Notes: generated by a model not told the origin, from the letters alone. 27,661 nucleotides of DNA from an uncultured Campylobacter sp. (GCF_938030685.1 NZ_CALHHX010000176.1:1-27661); one strand, 5' to 3'; positions 1 through 8,663 are shown, numbered from the stretch's first letter. Made by a program: numbers and translations.

Positions 1-182
1 ATGCTAAAGCATCTACTATGGGACTTGACGCTCCTAAGCCTAGCCTAAAAGGCTCGACCGGAGTATTTGAAGCCGGCTATAAGTATGAGAGCAAAAACCT
101 TATCTTTAGCCTAGGAGGCAAGGGCTACGTAGGTAAAACAAGAGGCGGTGCTATCAATGCAGGGTTTGAGATTATGTTTTAA
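1..182 (+). CDS. C-terminal end of an autotransporter / outer-membrane beta-barrel protein (5' end outside window)
   Basis: The frame reading from base 3 to the TAA at 180-182 is open to the left edge, so this is the last 59 codons of a longer gene. The peptide alternates small or polar and aromatic residues (GVFEAGYKYE, LIFSLGGKGYVGKTRGG) and ends in NAGFEIMF. That is the pattern of the last strands of an autotransporter beta-domain, whose terminal aromatic residue serves as a recognition signal for barrel assembly in the outer membrane. A strong terminator follows. Passenger domain and substrate cannot be known from here. It could instead be another barrel protein (porin or adhesin) with the same C-terminal signature. 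Confidence 0.65.
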   Translation, partial: AKASTMGLDAPKPSLKGSTGVFEAGYKYESKNLIFSLGGKGYVGKTRGGAINAGFEIMF

Positions 183-248
183 ATTTTAAGAGATGCGTAA
201 GCTCTAGCTCATACATCTATAAAATCAAATCCTATACTTAAAATTTCA

Positions 249-275
249 GGGGCGAGAGATTTCTCGCCCCTTTTT
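249..275 (+). terminator. Rho-independent terminator of the barrel gene
   Basis: A perfect 9-bp inverted repeat, GGGGCGAGA / TCTCGCCCC (249-257 and 262-270) with a 4-base loop, is followed directly by TTTTT (271-275). It lies about 70 bases after the barrel gene stop. The stem could also act on converging transcription from the symporter gene, but no T-run adjoins it on that side. Confidence 0.9.
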
Positions 276-417
276 AAATTTAGATGCTACGCAGATGATC
301 TCGTTTGCGGCGCATAAAGAGACCATCAATCTTGCAATGCAAAACGGGATAAATTTAGTAGCTCTGCTCTTATGCGATAATGATCTTATTAAATGCGCGC
401 AGTATCCGCTCGCGTGA
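271..417 (+). pseudogene. Possible remnant of a coding sequence, unidentified
   Basis: The frame ending in TGA at 415-417 reads LDATQMISFAAHKETI then NLAMQNGINLVALLLCDNDL and so on. It looks more protein-like than the opposite-strand frame over the same bases. It begins right after the terminator, has no ribosome binding site and only an internal ATG at 295. I do not recognise the family. It may be the 3' tail of a lost gene or chance. Confidence 0.2.
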
Positions 418-437
418 AATTTTATCACACCGCGGGC

Positions 438-1802
438 TCACTCTTTCTCGTGCTTGCTTGCTTGGGGTATGCAGACGCAGTCTGGATCGGGCTTTGAAAA
501 GGCTACGTTAAATTTAAACCTAGCCGCCAGGCATAAAATGCACGCCGTAATGATCCCCACTACGGCAAAGGCATTTATACCGCTAATAGCCGCGGCTAGC
601 CCCAAGGCGCCGCCTAGGTACATGGCGCACAAAACGAGATCCTTATCGATCTTGCCGCGAAAGATGATGGCGAAAAATAGCGCCGTCGCCACGCCGCTTA
701 CGAAGATGTTGCTCGCCGCGAAGAGATAGTTTAAAATTTCGCCGCCGAAGCTTGCTAAAAGTAGCGCGATCGCGCCGAAGCCTAGCGTAGCGATGCGGTA
801 AATTTTTAGATCCTCGCTTCGCAAAATATCGTGCGCGAAGATGCTAGAAGCCGTGATCAAGCAGGTGTCCGCAGAGGATATGATCGCCGCCAATAGCCCC
901 AGCATCAAAACCGAGCCCAACGATGCAGGCAGCGCGTTAAAAAGGCTTACGTTAAGCAGATTTTCGCCGCTCGTGCCGTCGGCCGCAAGGCTCATCGCGC
1001 CAAAACCTATAAAAGCGATCATTATGCTACTGATTGCGATTCCAAAAGCACCGAAGATAGAGCCTAGGATCGCCGCGCGCTCGTTCTTTGCGCTTAAAAT
1101 TCTAGAAAACAGCATCGGATCAATCACGTAGCTAGTACCGATAACCAGCAGATAATATCCGATCTTGTCGTATCCGAAGGCGTCATTTTTGAGCGTAAAA
1201 TTTACATTTTCAAACACCTGCGGCGAATTAAAATTTAGCCAGAGCAAAACTGCCAAAAACGCCGCGATTACGATAGCGTATTGATATACATCGCTTCTAA
1301 TGACCGCTCTTTGTCCGCCCAAAATCGTATAAACGATGATGACCACGCCTCCGATGAGCAGCGAGGAGTTAAAATTTAGATCAAACGTCGAGAGTATGCG
1401 CGCGCTGGCGCTAAACTGCGCCGCTAAGATAGCGCACCACGCCACGCAAATGATGACTGCGCTAACGAGCCTGGCTCTTTTGTCGATAAAAATTTCTGCT
1501 ATCTGCGCGAATGTCAGCGCTTTGCTCGCGCGTAAAATTTTTGCAATAAAAATCGCTAAAATCATCAGTCCGATCGCGCCGCTTAAAAGCCACCAAACCG
1601 CGGCAAACCCGTACTTTTGCATATTCGATACCACGCCGACCGTAGCTGCGCCGCCCACGCAGGTAGCTACTATAGAAAATGCAATCTCAAAAGCGCTCGC
1701 CTTTCTGTCCGCGACCAAAAAGCCCTCAAGGACGGTCTTTTTGCGAAATTCCAAGAAGCCTAGCAAAAGTAGAAATATGATAAATACGATTAAAATTTGC
1801 AT
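438..1802 (-). CDS. Sodium:solute symporter family (SSS) transporter
   Basis: A 454-residue integral membrane protein with roughly 12-13 hydrophobic segments. It starts MQILIVFIIFLLLLGF and has the SSS-type signatures FSIVATCVGGAATVGV near the N-terminus and the loop YTILGGQRAVIRSDVYQ (compare GGLKAVxxTD in PutP, PanF and SglT). These proteins import small organic solutes such as amino acids, vitamins or carboxylates using the sodium gradient. The ATG lies 2 nt after the TAA of the bioD-bioA fusion, and its ribosome site AAAGGA overlaps the end of that gene, so the two are almost certainly co-transcribed and coupled. That points to a substrate tied to biotin metabolism, though this is inference. 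The substrate cannot be read from sequence. The C-terminus is a short charged cytoplasmic tail. Confidence 0.85.
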   Translation of the reverse strand: MQILIVFIIFLLLLGFLEFRKKTVLEGFLVADRKASAFEIAFSIVATCVGGAATVGVVSNMQKYGFAAVWWLLSGAIGLMILAIFIAKILRASKALTFAQIAEIFIDKRARLVSAVIICVAWCAILAAQFSASARILSTFDLNFNSSLLIGGVVIIVYTILGGQRAVIRSDVYQYAIVIAAFLAVLLWLNFNSPQVFENVNFTLKNDAFGYDKIGYYLLVIGTSYVIDPMLFSRILSAKNERAAILGSIFGAFGIAISSIMIAFIGFGAMSLAADGTSGENLLNVSLFNALPASLGSVLMLGLLAAIISSADTCLITASSIFAHDILRSEDLKIYRIATLGFGAIALLLASFGGEILNYLFAASNIFVSGVATALFFAIIFRGKIDKDLVLCAMYLGGALGLAAAISGINAFAVVGIITACILCLAARFKFNVAFSKPDPDCVCIPQASKHEKE

Positions 1803-1804
1803 AT

Positions 1805-3964
1805 TTATCCTTTATAAATTTTTAATTTTACCGCATCGCGGATCGCTTCGCAAAGCGCTTGCGTATCGCTTCTGGGCGTGATGAACGGTGGCATGAGATA
1901 GATGTTTTTGCCAAACGGTCTGATCCAAACGCCCCTTTTTACGAAAAACTCCTGCAGCGCCTCTACGTCCACCGCCTCCTTCATCTCTACGACGCCGATA
2001 GCGCCCAAGGTGCGAACGTCCGCCACGCCGTCTAAGCTCCTGCACTCTTTCAAGCCCTCTTGCAGGTCGGAGTGGATTTGCGCGACCTTTTGCGCCGTGT
2101 CCTGCGCGCATAAAATTTCTAAATTTTTAAGCGAAACGGCACAAGCTAGAGGATTTGCCATGAAGGTCGGTCCGTGCATCAAAACACCGCCGTTTCTGCT
2201 CACGCCGTGCGCGATCTTTTCGTTCGTCAAAACAGCCGCAAAGCTCATAAATCCGCCGCTTAGCGCCTTGCCTATGCAGATTATGTCGGGTACCGCGTCG
2301 CAGTATTCGTATGCAAATACCCTGCCCGTGCGCCAAAAGCCGGTGGCGATCTCGTCAAAGATGAGCACCGCGTCCGCTTCGTCGCACAGCTCGCGGAGAC
2401 GGTCCAAAAATTTCGGATGGTAAAACCACATCCCGCCGGCTCCCTGGACGATGGGCTCGATGATGATCGCTGCGATCTCCTCTTTGTTTTCTTTAAAAAT
2501 TTTAGAAATTTCATCCGTGCTAGATGGGTCAAACGGCGCGTCAAATCGACAGCTCGGGCGCGGCGCAAAAATTTGACGCGCCAAGATACCGCTAAATAGC
2601 GAATGCATGCCGGTGACCGGATCGCAAACGCTCATCGCGCCGAACGTATCGCCATGGTACCCGCCTCTGACGGTTAAAATTTTACTCTTTTTAGGCGAGA
2701 CGTTTTGCTGATAGCAGATCGCGGCCTTTAGCGCGACCTCGACCGCTACCGAGCCGCTGTCCGCGTAAAAGATGCGATCAAATTGCGGCAACATCGAGAG
2801 TAGCTTTTTGCCTAAATTTACCGCGGGCGCGTGGGTAAGCCCGCCGAACATCACATGAGAAAATTCCTTCATCTGCGCGGTCGCCGCGGCATTTAGCGCC
2901 TCGCTGCCGTATCCCTGAACGGCACACCACCAAGAGCTCATCCCGTCGATCAGCGCGCCCTGCGTCGTGTAAATTTTATTGCCTTCGGCGCGGAGCACGC
3001 CGTGCGCCTTAAGCGGATGCGTCGCGGAAGTGTAGGGGTGCCAAAGATGCTTCGCATCGAAGTTTAGATCAATGGGGCTTGTGTTTGAAGCGCTCATAGG
3101 CGGCGCGGCGCGGCTACTTTTAATTTCATCCTCTTGTTTGCGGATCTGCGCTGCGACCAAAGCGCAGCGAGCATCGCTATTTTTAGAATTTTCATCTAAA
3201 TTTGCGCTCCTTTGCCCGCTTTGCGCCGCATCCAAGGCTACCGCAGCGGTTTCGTTTAAATTTGCCGCACTCGCGTCCATCTGCGACGGATCGTTAAAAT
3301 TTAGCGAGGCGATAAACTTTTCAAAAGAGCGCGCAGCGGCGGCAAAGTCGTCCTTTTGGAATTTACGTAGCGATATGACGGGTATGCCTTTGAGCTTGCT
3401 TTTCAGATACGCTGCGTTCGATACGCAAATTTTGTCCTTTTCGTCGGTGAAATTCAGAACAAGCGCCGCGATTTTAAGCCCGTGCGAGCGCAGGACATAG
3501 ACGCTGCAAAGTGCGCTGTTTATCGCGCCCAGCTCGTTTTTACAGACCAAAACGATCGGCGCATCTACCGCTCTCATCACGTCCAAAAAGCTCTCGCGCG
3601 GATTTAGCGGCACGAAAATACCGCCCGCGCCTTCGATCAGCGTGATTTCACACTGCGCCGAATGAGCGTCGATAAATTTTAAAATTTCATCCGTCTTGAT
3701 CTCGCGGCGCTCCAAACTCGCGCTGTAATGCGGCGAAGCCGGGAATTTAAACGCATAAATCGGCGCAATGTCGCTATCTGCGTTTACTTTAGTATACTCG
3801 CTTACATCCGGCGCGATTAGCACGCCGTCACGTATCTCGCATCCCGTCTGCACGGGCTTTAACGCGATTGCTGTGCGACCGCTTTGCAAAAACGCCCGCA
3901 AAAGCGAAGTCGTAACGAATGTCTTTCCTACCTCCGTATTCACGGCGGTTATAAAAAATTTCAA
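1805..3964 (-). CDS. bioDA: Bifunctional dethiobiotin synthetase / DAPA aminotransferase (BioD-BioA fusion)
   Basis: One 719-residue protein carries two consecutive biotin-pathway enzymes. Residues 1-220 are dethiobiotin synthetase (ATP-dependent carboxylation of DAPA), with P-loop NTEVGKT (9-15) and LIEGAGGIFVPL (109-120). Residues 305-719 are the PLP-dependent 7,8-diaminopelargonate aminotransferase, with HLWHPYTS (306-313), SWWCAVQGYG, GGYHGDTFGAMS, FDEIATGF (Asp537) and the PLP lysine in GKALSGG (Lys566). A low-complexity Ala/Ser/Asn-rich linker (about 222-303) joins them. All key motifs are intact, so both halves should be active; BioA makes the DAPA that BioD uses. The start is TTG at 3964, preceded by AAGGAG at ideal distance. 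No in-frame stop separates the halves, and the linker makes sequencing error an unlikely cause. It is cytoplasmic. The downstream symporter is coupled to it. Confidence 0.95.
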   Translation of the reverse strand: MKFFITAVNTEVGKTFVTTSLLRAFLQSGRTAIALKPVQTGCEIRDGVLIAPDVSEYTKVNADSDIAPIYAFKFPASPHYSASLERREIKTDEILKFIDAHSAQCEITLIEGAGGIFVPLNPRESFLDVMRAVDAPIVLVCKNELGAINSALCSVYVLRSHGLKIAALVLNFTDEKDKICVSNAAYLKSKLKGIPVISLRKFQKDDFAAAARSFEKFIASLNFNDPSQMDASAANLNETAAVALDAAQSGQRSANLDENSKNSDARCALVAAQIRKQEDEIKSSRAAPPMSASNTSPIDLNFDAKHLWHPYTSATHPLKAHGVLRAEGNKIYTTQGALIDGMSSWWCAVQGYGSEALNAAATAQMKEFSHVMFGGLTHAPAVNLGKKLLSMLPQFDRIFYADSGSVAVEVALKAAICYQQNVSPKKSKILTVRGGYHGDTFGAMSVCDPVTGMHSLFSGILARQIFAPRPSCRFDAPFDPSSTDEISKIFKENKEEIAAIIIEPIVQGAGGMWFYHPKFLDRLRELCDEADAVLIFDEIATGFWRTGRVFAYEYCDAVPDIICIGKALSGGFMSFAAVLTNEKIAHGVSRNGGVLMHGPTFMANPLACAVSLKNLEILCAQDTAQKVAQIHSDLQEGLKECRSLDGVADVRTLGAIGVVEMKEAVDVEALQEFFVKRGVWIRPFGKNIYLMPPFITPRSDTQALCEAIRDAVKLKIYKG

Positions 3965-4148
3965 TTTCGCTCCTTAAAAGCCTATCATAACTGAAATCAA
4001 ATAGCGGCGTTGAAAAGAGGTACCGCACTAAACCCAAGCGAATGTCGATCGCAGGTAAAGTAGGGCGGTCGACAAAAAGGACAAAAACATATAAAAGAAA
4101 AGATCCCCGCAAAGTAAGGCATGGCGCAGGAAGCGCAAATTTGGATGT

Positions 4149-4154
4149 ATTATA
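4149..4154 (-). promoter_or_regulatory. Possible -10 element for bioDA
   Basis: On the minus strand TATAAT occurs in the context TTTTATAATAC, about 185 bases before the bioDA TTG. It sits at the very end of the Nim-like gene. Campylobacter vegetative promoters depend mostly on the -10 box, and no good -35 is visible. The 185-base leader between gene 4150-4662 and bioDA makes a separate promoter plausible. Confidence 0.35.
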
Positions 4155-4662
4155 AAATTTTAGCCTTTGCGGTTACAGATTTCATTTTGAGTTCGTAAAT
4201 TTTCATGCGCTTTAATGATGCTCTGGAGGCGAACTCCACGCGCGACATGTAGTTTGGGGTGTATTTTTCGCATAGTATCCGCAGGGCGTAAATTTTACGC
4301 TCATCATCTTCTACTTCGCTTGCTTCGCAAACGGCGATCGCGCTGCGGTACTCCGTCGTATAAACTCTAGAGCCTAAAGCGGCAGCGTCGTTTGCGATAG
4401 ATCGGAATTCTTCGTCGCTTGGGGTAGGAACGCGGTTATAGCTAACAAAAACTGCCGTTACCGCGCGTCCGCTTTGAAAGAGTTTCGCCTTTGTGCCGGC
4501 AGGCGCGCCGTGGATATAAATAATGTCTGCATCGCGCACCGGCGAGATAGGCACGCTAAAAATTTCGCCGCTATCGTCTATGCAGCTAAGCGTAGCATAC
4601 TCGCTCTCGTCGATGATTTTTAACGCCTCATCTTCGCTTAGCTGCCTATCTCGTCTGCGCAT
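4150..4662 (-). CDS. Pyridoxamine 5'-phosphate oxidase-like (NimA-type) flavin split-barrel protein
   Basis: This 170-residue protein resembles the FMN-binding split-barrel family that includes the nitroimidazole-resistance proteins NimA-E. It opens MRRRDRQLSEDEALKIIDES (compare MRRKDREI), then EYATLSCIDDSGEIFSVPISPV, then IYIHGAPAGTKAKLFQ, and later VYTTEYRSAIAVCEASEVEDDERK and LCEKYTPNY, all in family order and at normal length. Members bind FMN or a related flavin and often act as small-molecule reductases; the true substrate is usually unknown. The ATG follows the ftsZ stop with no gap (TAAATG), so it is translationally coupled to ftsZ. That is an operon link, not evidence of a division role. 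Assignment to the superfamily is firm; a specific nitroimidazole reductase role is not shown. Confidence 0.85.
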   Translation of the reverse strand: MRRRDRQLSEDEALKIIDESEYATLSCIDDSGEIFSVPISPVRDADIIYIHGAPAGTKAKLFQSGRAVTAVFVSYNRVPTPSDEEFRSIANDAAALGSRVYTTEYRSAIAVCEASEVEDDERKIYALRILCEKYTPNYMSRVEFASRASLKRMKIYELKMKSVTAKAKIL

Positions 4663-5823
4663 TTAGTCCATCTGGTTTCGTAGGAATGCGGGCTCGTCGA
4701 GCTCGTCGTAGGTTTCGTCCCCGTTAAAATCGCCGCTACTTACCTTTTGCCTAGAAAAGATAGAATTTCGACCCATGCTCTCTAAAAGCGCCTTTCTGCG
4801 ATCCGCTACATTATCGCTGGCGACCTGCTTTTTTTCCTCGACGCTCCTTTCAAAGCCGGTGGCAATGAGAGTAACTTCGACGCGGTTGTTTTCCATCTTA
4901 GGATCGGTGGTAGTGCCCCAGGTAACGTCGGCATCCTTATCTACGGTATCTTCGATGATATTCATCGCAGATTCGATCTCAAGCAAGGAGCAATCAGGCG
5001 ACATCTTAAAATGCACCAACACGCCCATAGCGCCGTGAATGGAGGTATTATCCAAAAGCGGAGATTGGATCGCACTTTTTAGCGCTTCTTCCGCCGCGCC
5101 ATCACCCTCGCTAACGCCGATACCCATCAGCGCTAGGCCGCGGTGAGTCATTACTTTTTTAACGTCGGCATAATCGACGTTGATATCGCTATCGCCCGAT
5201 TCTAAGATCACGGAGATCATGCCGTTTACGGCTTGGAATAGGACATTATCTACGATCTTAAAGGCATCTTTTAGGCCGGTTTTTTTATCGATGATCTTCA
5301 ATAAATTTTGATTTGGGATAACGATTATGGAATCGCACTCTTTTTTAAGCTCTTCAAGACCCTCTTGTGCTAATCTCATGCGCTTTTTACCCTCAAAACC
5401 GAAAGGGGTAGTAACGACGCCGATAGTTAGCGCTTTTTTCTCTTTCGCAGCTTTTGCAACGATAGGTGCAGCGCCCGTACCAGTACCGCCACCTAGACCG
5501 GAGCCCACGAAAACGATGTCGGAGTAATCCAAGCGGTCTTTAAGATCGTCATAGTTCTCCTCCGCAGCCATCTTAGCAAGCGCTGGATCCATACCGCAGC
5601 CAAGGCCTTTGGTGGTGTTTTCGCCTAGTAAAATTCTAGTATTTGCGATCGACTTTTCTAACGCCTGTGCGTCGGTGTTAGCCACCATAAGCTCAACGTC
5701 GGTTTTGGTAAAACCCTCGCGAATCATATGATTGATCATATTGCATCCGCCGCCGCCGACGCCGATAACCTTCATCTTGGCACCGTAGATGCCCTTTCTT
5801 TCTTCCATACTATATCCTTTCAC
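4663..5823 (-). CDS. ftsZ: Cell division protein FtsZ
   Basis: The tubulin-like GTPase that polymerises into the cytokinetic Z-ring under the inner membrane. The nucleotide-binding loop VIGVGGGGCNMINHM is near residue 19, the tubulin signature GGGTGTG is at 111-117, and the T7 synergy loop is NVDYADVKKVM. The C-terminal conserved peptide ELDEPAFLRNQ, which binds FtsA, ends the protein. At 386 residues it is of normal length. Two starts compete: GTG at 5823 with AAGGAG six bases upstream, and an ATG five codons in (MEERKG), also with an AAAGGA site. The first is listed. It lies 22 nt after ftsA and directly before the Nim-like gene, so it belongs to a ppiD-ftsA-ftsZ-nim operon. Confidence 0.98.
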   Translation of the reverse strand: MKGYSMEERKGIYGAKMKVIGVGGGGCNMINHMIREGFTKTDVELMVANTDAQALEKSIANTRILLGENTTKGLGCGMDPALAKMAAEENYDDLKDRLDYSDIVFVGSGLGGGTGTGAAPIVAKAAKEKKALTIGVVTTPFGFEGKKRMRLAQEGLEELKKECDSIIVIPNQNLLKIIDKKTGLKDAFKIVDNVLFQAVNGMISVILESGDSDINVDYADVKKVMTHRGLALMGIGVSEGDGAAEEALKSAIQSPLLDNTSIHGAMGVLVHFKMSPDCSLLEIESAMNIIEDTVDKDADVTWGTTTDPKMENNRVEVTLIATGFERSVEEKKQVASDNVADRRKALLESMGRNSIFSRQKVSSGDFNGDETYDELDEPAFLRNQMD

Positions 5824-5845
5824 GAGTATCTCCTTAGCTTAAAAT

Positions 5846-7213
5846 TTAAAACCAATTTTTCATAGATGACCAAATTTTATTGAAAAAATTCTGTCCGTCT
5901 TTTTTGGGAAGTTGGATATTTAGATCCTCCTTCTTAGCCGCACCGCTATCCGCTCTGACGCCCTCTTTTTCTATCGCCTTGCTGACCTCTTTTTCATAAT
6001 ATTCGTTCACATTTCGTTTCGGAGCCTTGTTTATAACTTCGTCTTTGTAGCGGAGTTTGCCGTTAGAGTCCATCTCGTAAGGGGTGAATTCGCCGAAACC
6101 ATACATGCAAAGTCCTAGTGCGCAAGAATTTGAAATATCATCAGCAATCTCGTGTAGACCGCCTACGCTTTTTGCTCTTGCAACCCTAACGGATGTGTTA
6201 TCAAAAACTATCGCCGCTAAATCGCGCACATCGTCTAGCTTCGCCATACCGCCCGTGATTACGATACCTGCGCCTATGCGGTCTTTATAGCCGCTTCTTT
6301 CGATCTTATCGGCTATCATATCGAAGGTCTCTTTAACGCGAGCAAGGATGACTTGAGAGATGATCTCAAGGCTTATGATGTGGTTTTCTGACTCGCTATC
6401 TCCTAAAGCAGGCAATTCAACTTCGCTATTGCCTTGATTAATTAGATCGTTATAGGTAATTTTAATATTTTCCGCATATGGAAGCGGCGTGTGCAGAGCG
6501 CGCGATAGATCGTTAGTAACGTTATTAGAGCCAAACATCACAACATCGTTATAACGCAAGGAATTCCCCAGGTGGATGACTATATCACATGTAGCGCCGC
6601 CCATGTCAATCAGCACTACGCCGAGCTCTTTTTCGTCCTTGCTAAGCGTAGATATGGATGATGCGTAGCCTGAAAGGACGATGTTATCTACCTTTACTCC
6701 CGCCATCTCTACGGATTTTTTCAAATTTTTAATCGAGCTTTCGGGAGCGATAACGATATGCGTGGATACCTCTAGACGCGTGCCACTCATACCAAGGGGG
6801 TCTTCGATGTGTTCCTGCTCATCAACCCTAAAATCATACGGAAGTACATGCAAGATTACGCTATCGCTAGGCACGTTAGCCTGAGCTTCGGCAACCTGCA
6901 TAGCGCGCTTTATTTCATCCAGCCCGATCTCGTTTTCCATGGTTATGACACCGCGAGATTTGACGCTTTTGGCATATGAGCCAGAGATCGATATAATGGC
7001 TTTATCATAGCTTCTACCAGCGCCTTTTACCGCTGCTTTCACCGCCTGTTTTATTGAGCCCGCGGCTTGCTCTATGTTTGTTATGACGCCCTTTTTGATA
7101 CCTAAAGTATCGGCTCCGCCAACGCCTAAGACCGTAAAAATGCCATCATTTTTAGCGATTATCGCGCGAATTTTAGTTGAGCCTATATCTAGACCTAAAA
7201 TATACTCACTCAC
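5846..7213 (-). CDS. ftsA: Cell division protein FtsA
   Basis: Actin-like ATPase that ties FtsZ filaments to the membrane and recruits later division proteins. The phosphate-1 motif YILGLDIGSTKIRAII is at the N-terminus. Phosphate-2 VVLIDMGGATCDIVIHLG and the adenosine motif GIVITGGMAKL are both clear. The last ~13 residues, FFNKIWSSMKNWF, form the expected amphipathic membrane-targeting helix, after a charged linker. The length of 455 is typical. The start is GTG at 7213, overlapping the ppiD stop by 8 nt and preceded by AAAGGT, so translation is coupled to ppiD. ftsZ follows after 22 nt. Confidence 0.97.
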   Translation of the reverse strand: MSEYILGLDIGSTKIRAIIAKNDGIFTVLGVGGADTLGIKKGVITNIEQAAGSIKQAVKAAVKGAGRSYDKAIISISGSYAKSVKSRGVITMENEIGLDEIKRAMQVAEAQANVPSDSVILHVLPYDFRVDEQEHIEDPLGMSGTRLEVSTHIVIAPESSIKNLKKSVEMAGVKVDNIVLSGYASSISTLSKDEKELGVVLIDMGGATCDIVIHLGNSLRYNDVVMFGSNNVTNDLSRALHTPLPYAENIKITYNDLINQGNSEVELPALGDSESENHIISLEIISQVILARVKETFDMIADKIERSGYKDRIGAGIVITGGMAKLDDVRDLAAIVFDNTSVRVARAKSVGGLHEIADDISNSCALGLCMYGFGEFTPYEMDSNGKLRYKDEVINKAPKRNVNEYYEKEVSKAIEKEGVRADSGAAKKEDLNIQLPKKDGQNFFNKIWSSMKNWF

Positions 7214-8663
7214 TGTCTTTACCTTTAAAATATCTTTCGGTTTTATAGCGCTTTTCTAGCATTTTGGTTAAATCGTCTTGTAGATTGGAATTTAATAACG
7301 CAGTTATCCTATCGGCTACGATCGTTTTTTCTTTATCTATCTCTTCGCTGCTGCCCAGGCTCTGCTGTGAAATTTTATACACTACGGCTTTGTTATCAAA
7401 CATCACTATCCCTTCTTTGGCAGGCTTATTAAACATATCGATAAGAAATTTATAAAATTCGTCATCGCTTAGCTTGGTGTTGTTTTTACTACTTAGAGAT
7501 AAGGTGCCGAAATCTTCGCCTTTAAAATTTTTAAGCGCATCTTGAGCTCTTTTTTCAAGTAGCTCTTTACGTTTTTTCGTTTCAAATTCTTTAGAAGCCA
7601 AAGACTTAGCCTCTTCAAAGCTCATCTGCCTAGGCTGTTCTACACCGTTTAGTTTAGCAATCAAATATCCGCCTTTGTACTCGAAAGGCTTGATGACATC
7701 TCCTGGCTTTGCAACTTCAATCTCAGATATTGGAAAATTGCTAGCCGTAGCGACTATGGTTTCATTAGTATCAAGCTTGCCTTTTTTGATCTCCAAATAA
7801 TCCTTTGTAGCGTCTTTTTTAACCTGATCCATTCGGTAATCTTTTAAGACATTAGGTTTGGCTTCTGCAAAATCCAATAGTTTATCATCCAGGCTTCTAT
7901 ACTCGCCTCTGTGTTCTTCATAAAATTTACTTAGTTCGGTCTCATTCACATCGGCATTGCTAGGCGCTACGAAATAGGCTCCTAAATTATATTTTTTCTC
8001 CGTCATAAAGCGCGATTTCTCGCCTTCCCAGAATTTTTTCAACTCATCGTCGCTAAAGGTAACGTTAGCGTCTGCATAGATGATCTCGGCCGATACTTTA
8101 TCTTGCATCAGTTGCGATGCTGCAAATGCTTCTACGATCTTAGGGTTAGGCGTTATTTTTAGCGCTTTGCCGAGCTTTTCTAAAGTTAGGACCTTTTGTA
8201 GATTGCGCTCAAATTCCTTTTTAGTAAGTCCGGAATTTTTTACTACGTTGTTGTAAAGTTCCTTACTAAATGCGCCATTTTCTTGGAAATTTGGCGAGTT
8301 CAGTACAAATTCCGCCACATCTTTATCACTAGCCTGAACACCTAAGTCTTTAGCAAAATTTAGAAAATATGCCTCACCGATTAGCTGATCTACTGCAATC
8401 TGATCTAGATGCATATTTTTGGCTTGTTCTTGAGTAAATTGCCCATCGCTCATAGCGTTTAATCTATTGTATAACTCGGTTGATTTTATCTTATATTCTT
8501 GATTGGTTATGGAAATCTGCCCTACTCTAGCGATTGAGCCTGCGCGGTTAGCGTTCATATCATATGCGCCCCAGCCGACGAAGCCTGCGCCCACGAAGGC
8601 TATCGTGCTTATCCAGATCGTCGGTATAAGCGACTTCTTATGCTTTTGCATCCATTCTATCAT
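7206..8663 (-). CDS. ppiD: PpiD/SurA-like periplasmic folding factor (SurA N-terminal domain protein)
   Basis: A 485-residue protein with a cytoplasmic start MIEWMQKHKKS, one membrane anchor (about residues 12-34), and a periplasmic helical SurA_N-type chaperone domain containing GSIARVGQISITNQEYKI and QIAVDQLIGEAYFLNFAKDLG. This is the PpiD arrangement: a membrane-tethered chaperone that receives envelope and outer-membrane proteins leaving the Sec channel. The middle region (IVATASNFPISEIEVAKPGDV...PFEYKGGYLIAKLNGVEQPRQMSFEEAK) looks like a weak or inactive parvulin domain. Prolyl isomerase activity is therefore doubtful, as for many PpiD proteins. AAGGA lies 5 nt before the ATG. It leads the ftsA-ftsZ operon; C. 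jejuni Cj0694 sits in the same place (from memory). Confidence 0.88.
   Translation of the reverse strand: MIEWMQKHKKSLIPTIWISTIAFVGAGFVGWGAYDMNANRAGSIARVGQISITNQEYKIKSTELYNRLNAMSDGQFTQEQAKNMHLDQIAVDQLIGEAYFLNFAKDLGVQASDKDVAEFVLNSPNFQENGAFSKELYNNVVKNSGLTKKEFERNLQKVLTLEKLGKALKITPNPKIVEAFAASQLMQDKVSAEIIYADANVTFSDDELKKFWEGEKSRFMTEKKYNLGAYFVAPSNADVNETELSKFYEEHRGEYRSLDDKLLDFAEAKPNVLKDYRMDQVKKDATKDYLEIKKGKLDTNETIVATASNFPISEIEVAKPGDVIKPFEYKGGYLIAKLNGVEQPRQMSFEEAKSLASKEFETKKRKELLEKRAQDALKNFKGEDFGTLSLSSKNNTKLSDDEFYKFLIDMFNKPAKEGIVMFDNKAVVYKISQQSLGSSEEIDKEKTIVADRITALLNSNLQDDLTKMLEKRYKTERYFKGKDSE

Noticed and set aside
1336..1881. 181-residue plus-strand open frame
   Set aside because: Antisense to the symporter and the end of bioDA; composition is a shadow of membrane-protein codons, with no ribosome site or family.
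3828..4112. 94-residue minus-strand frame overlapping the bioDA start
   Set aside because: Overlaps the true bioDA start in another frame, no ribosome site; the non-overlapping part has no recognisable domain.
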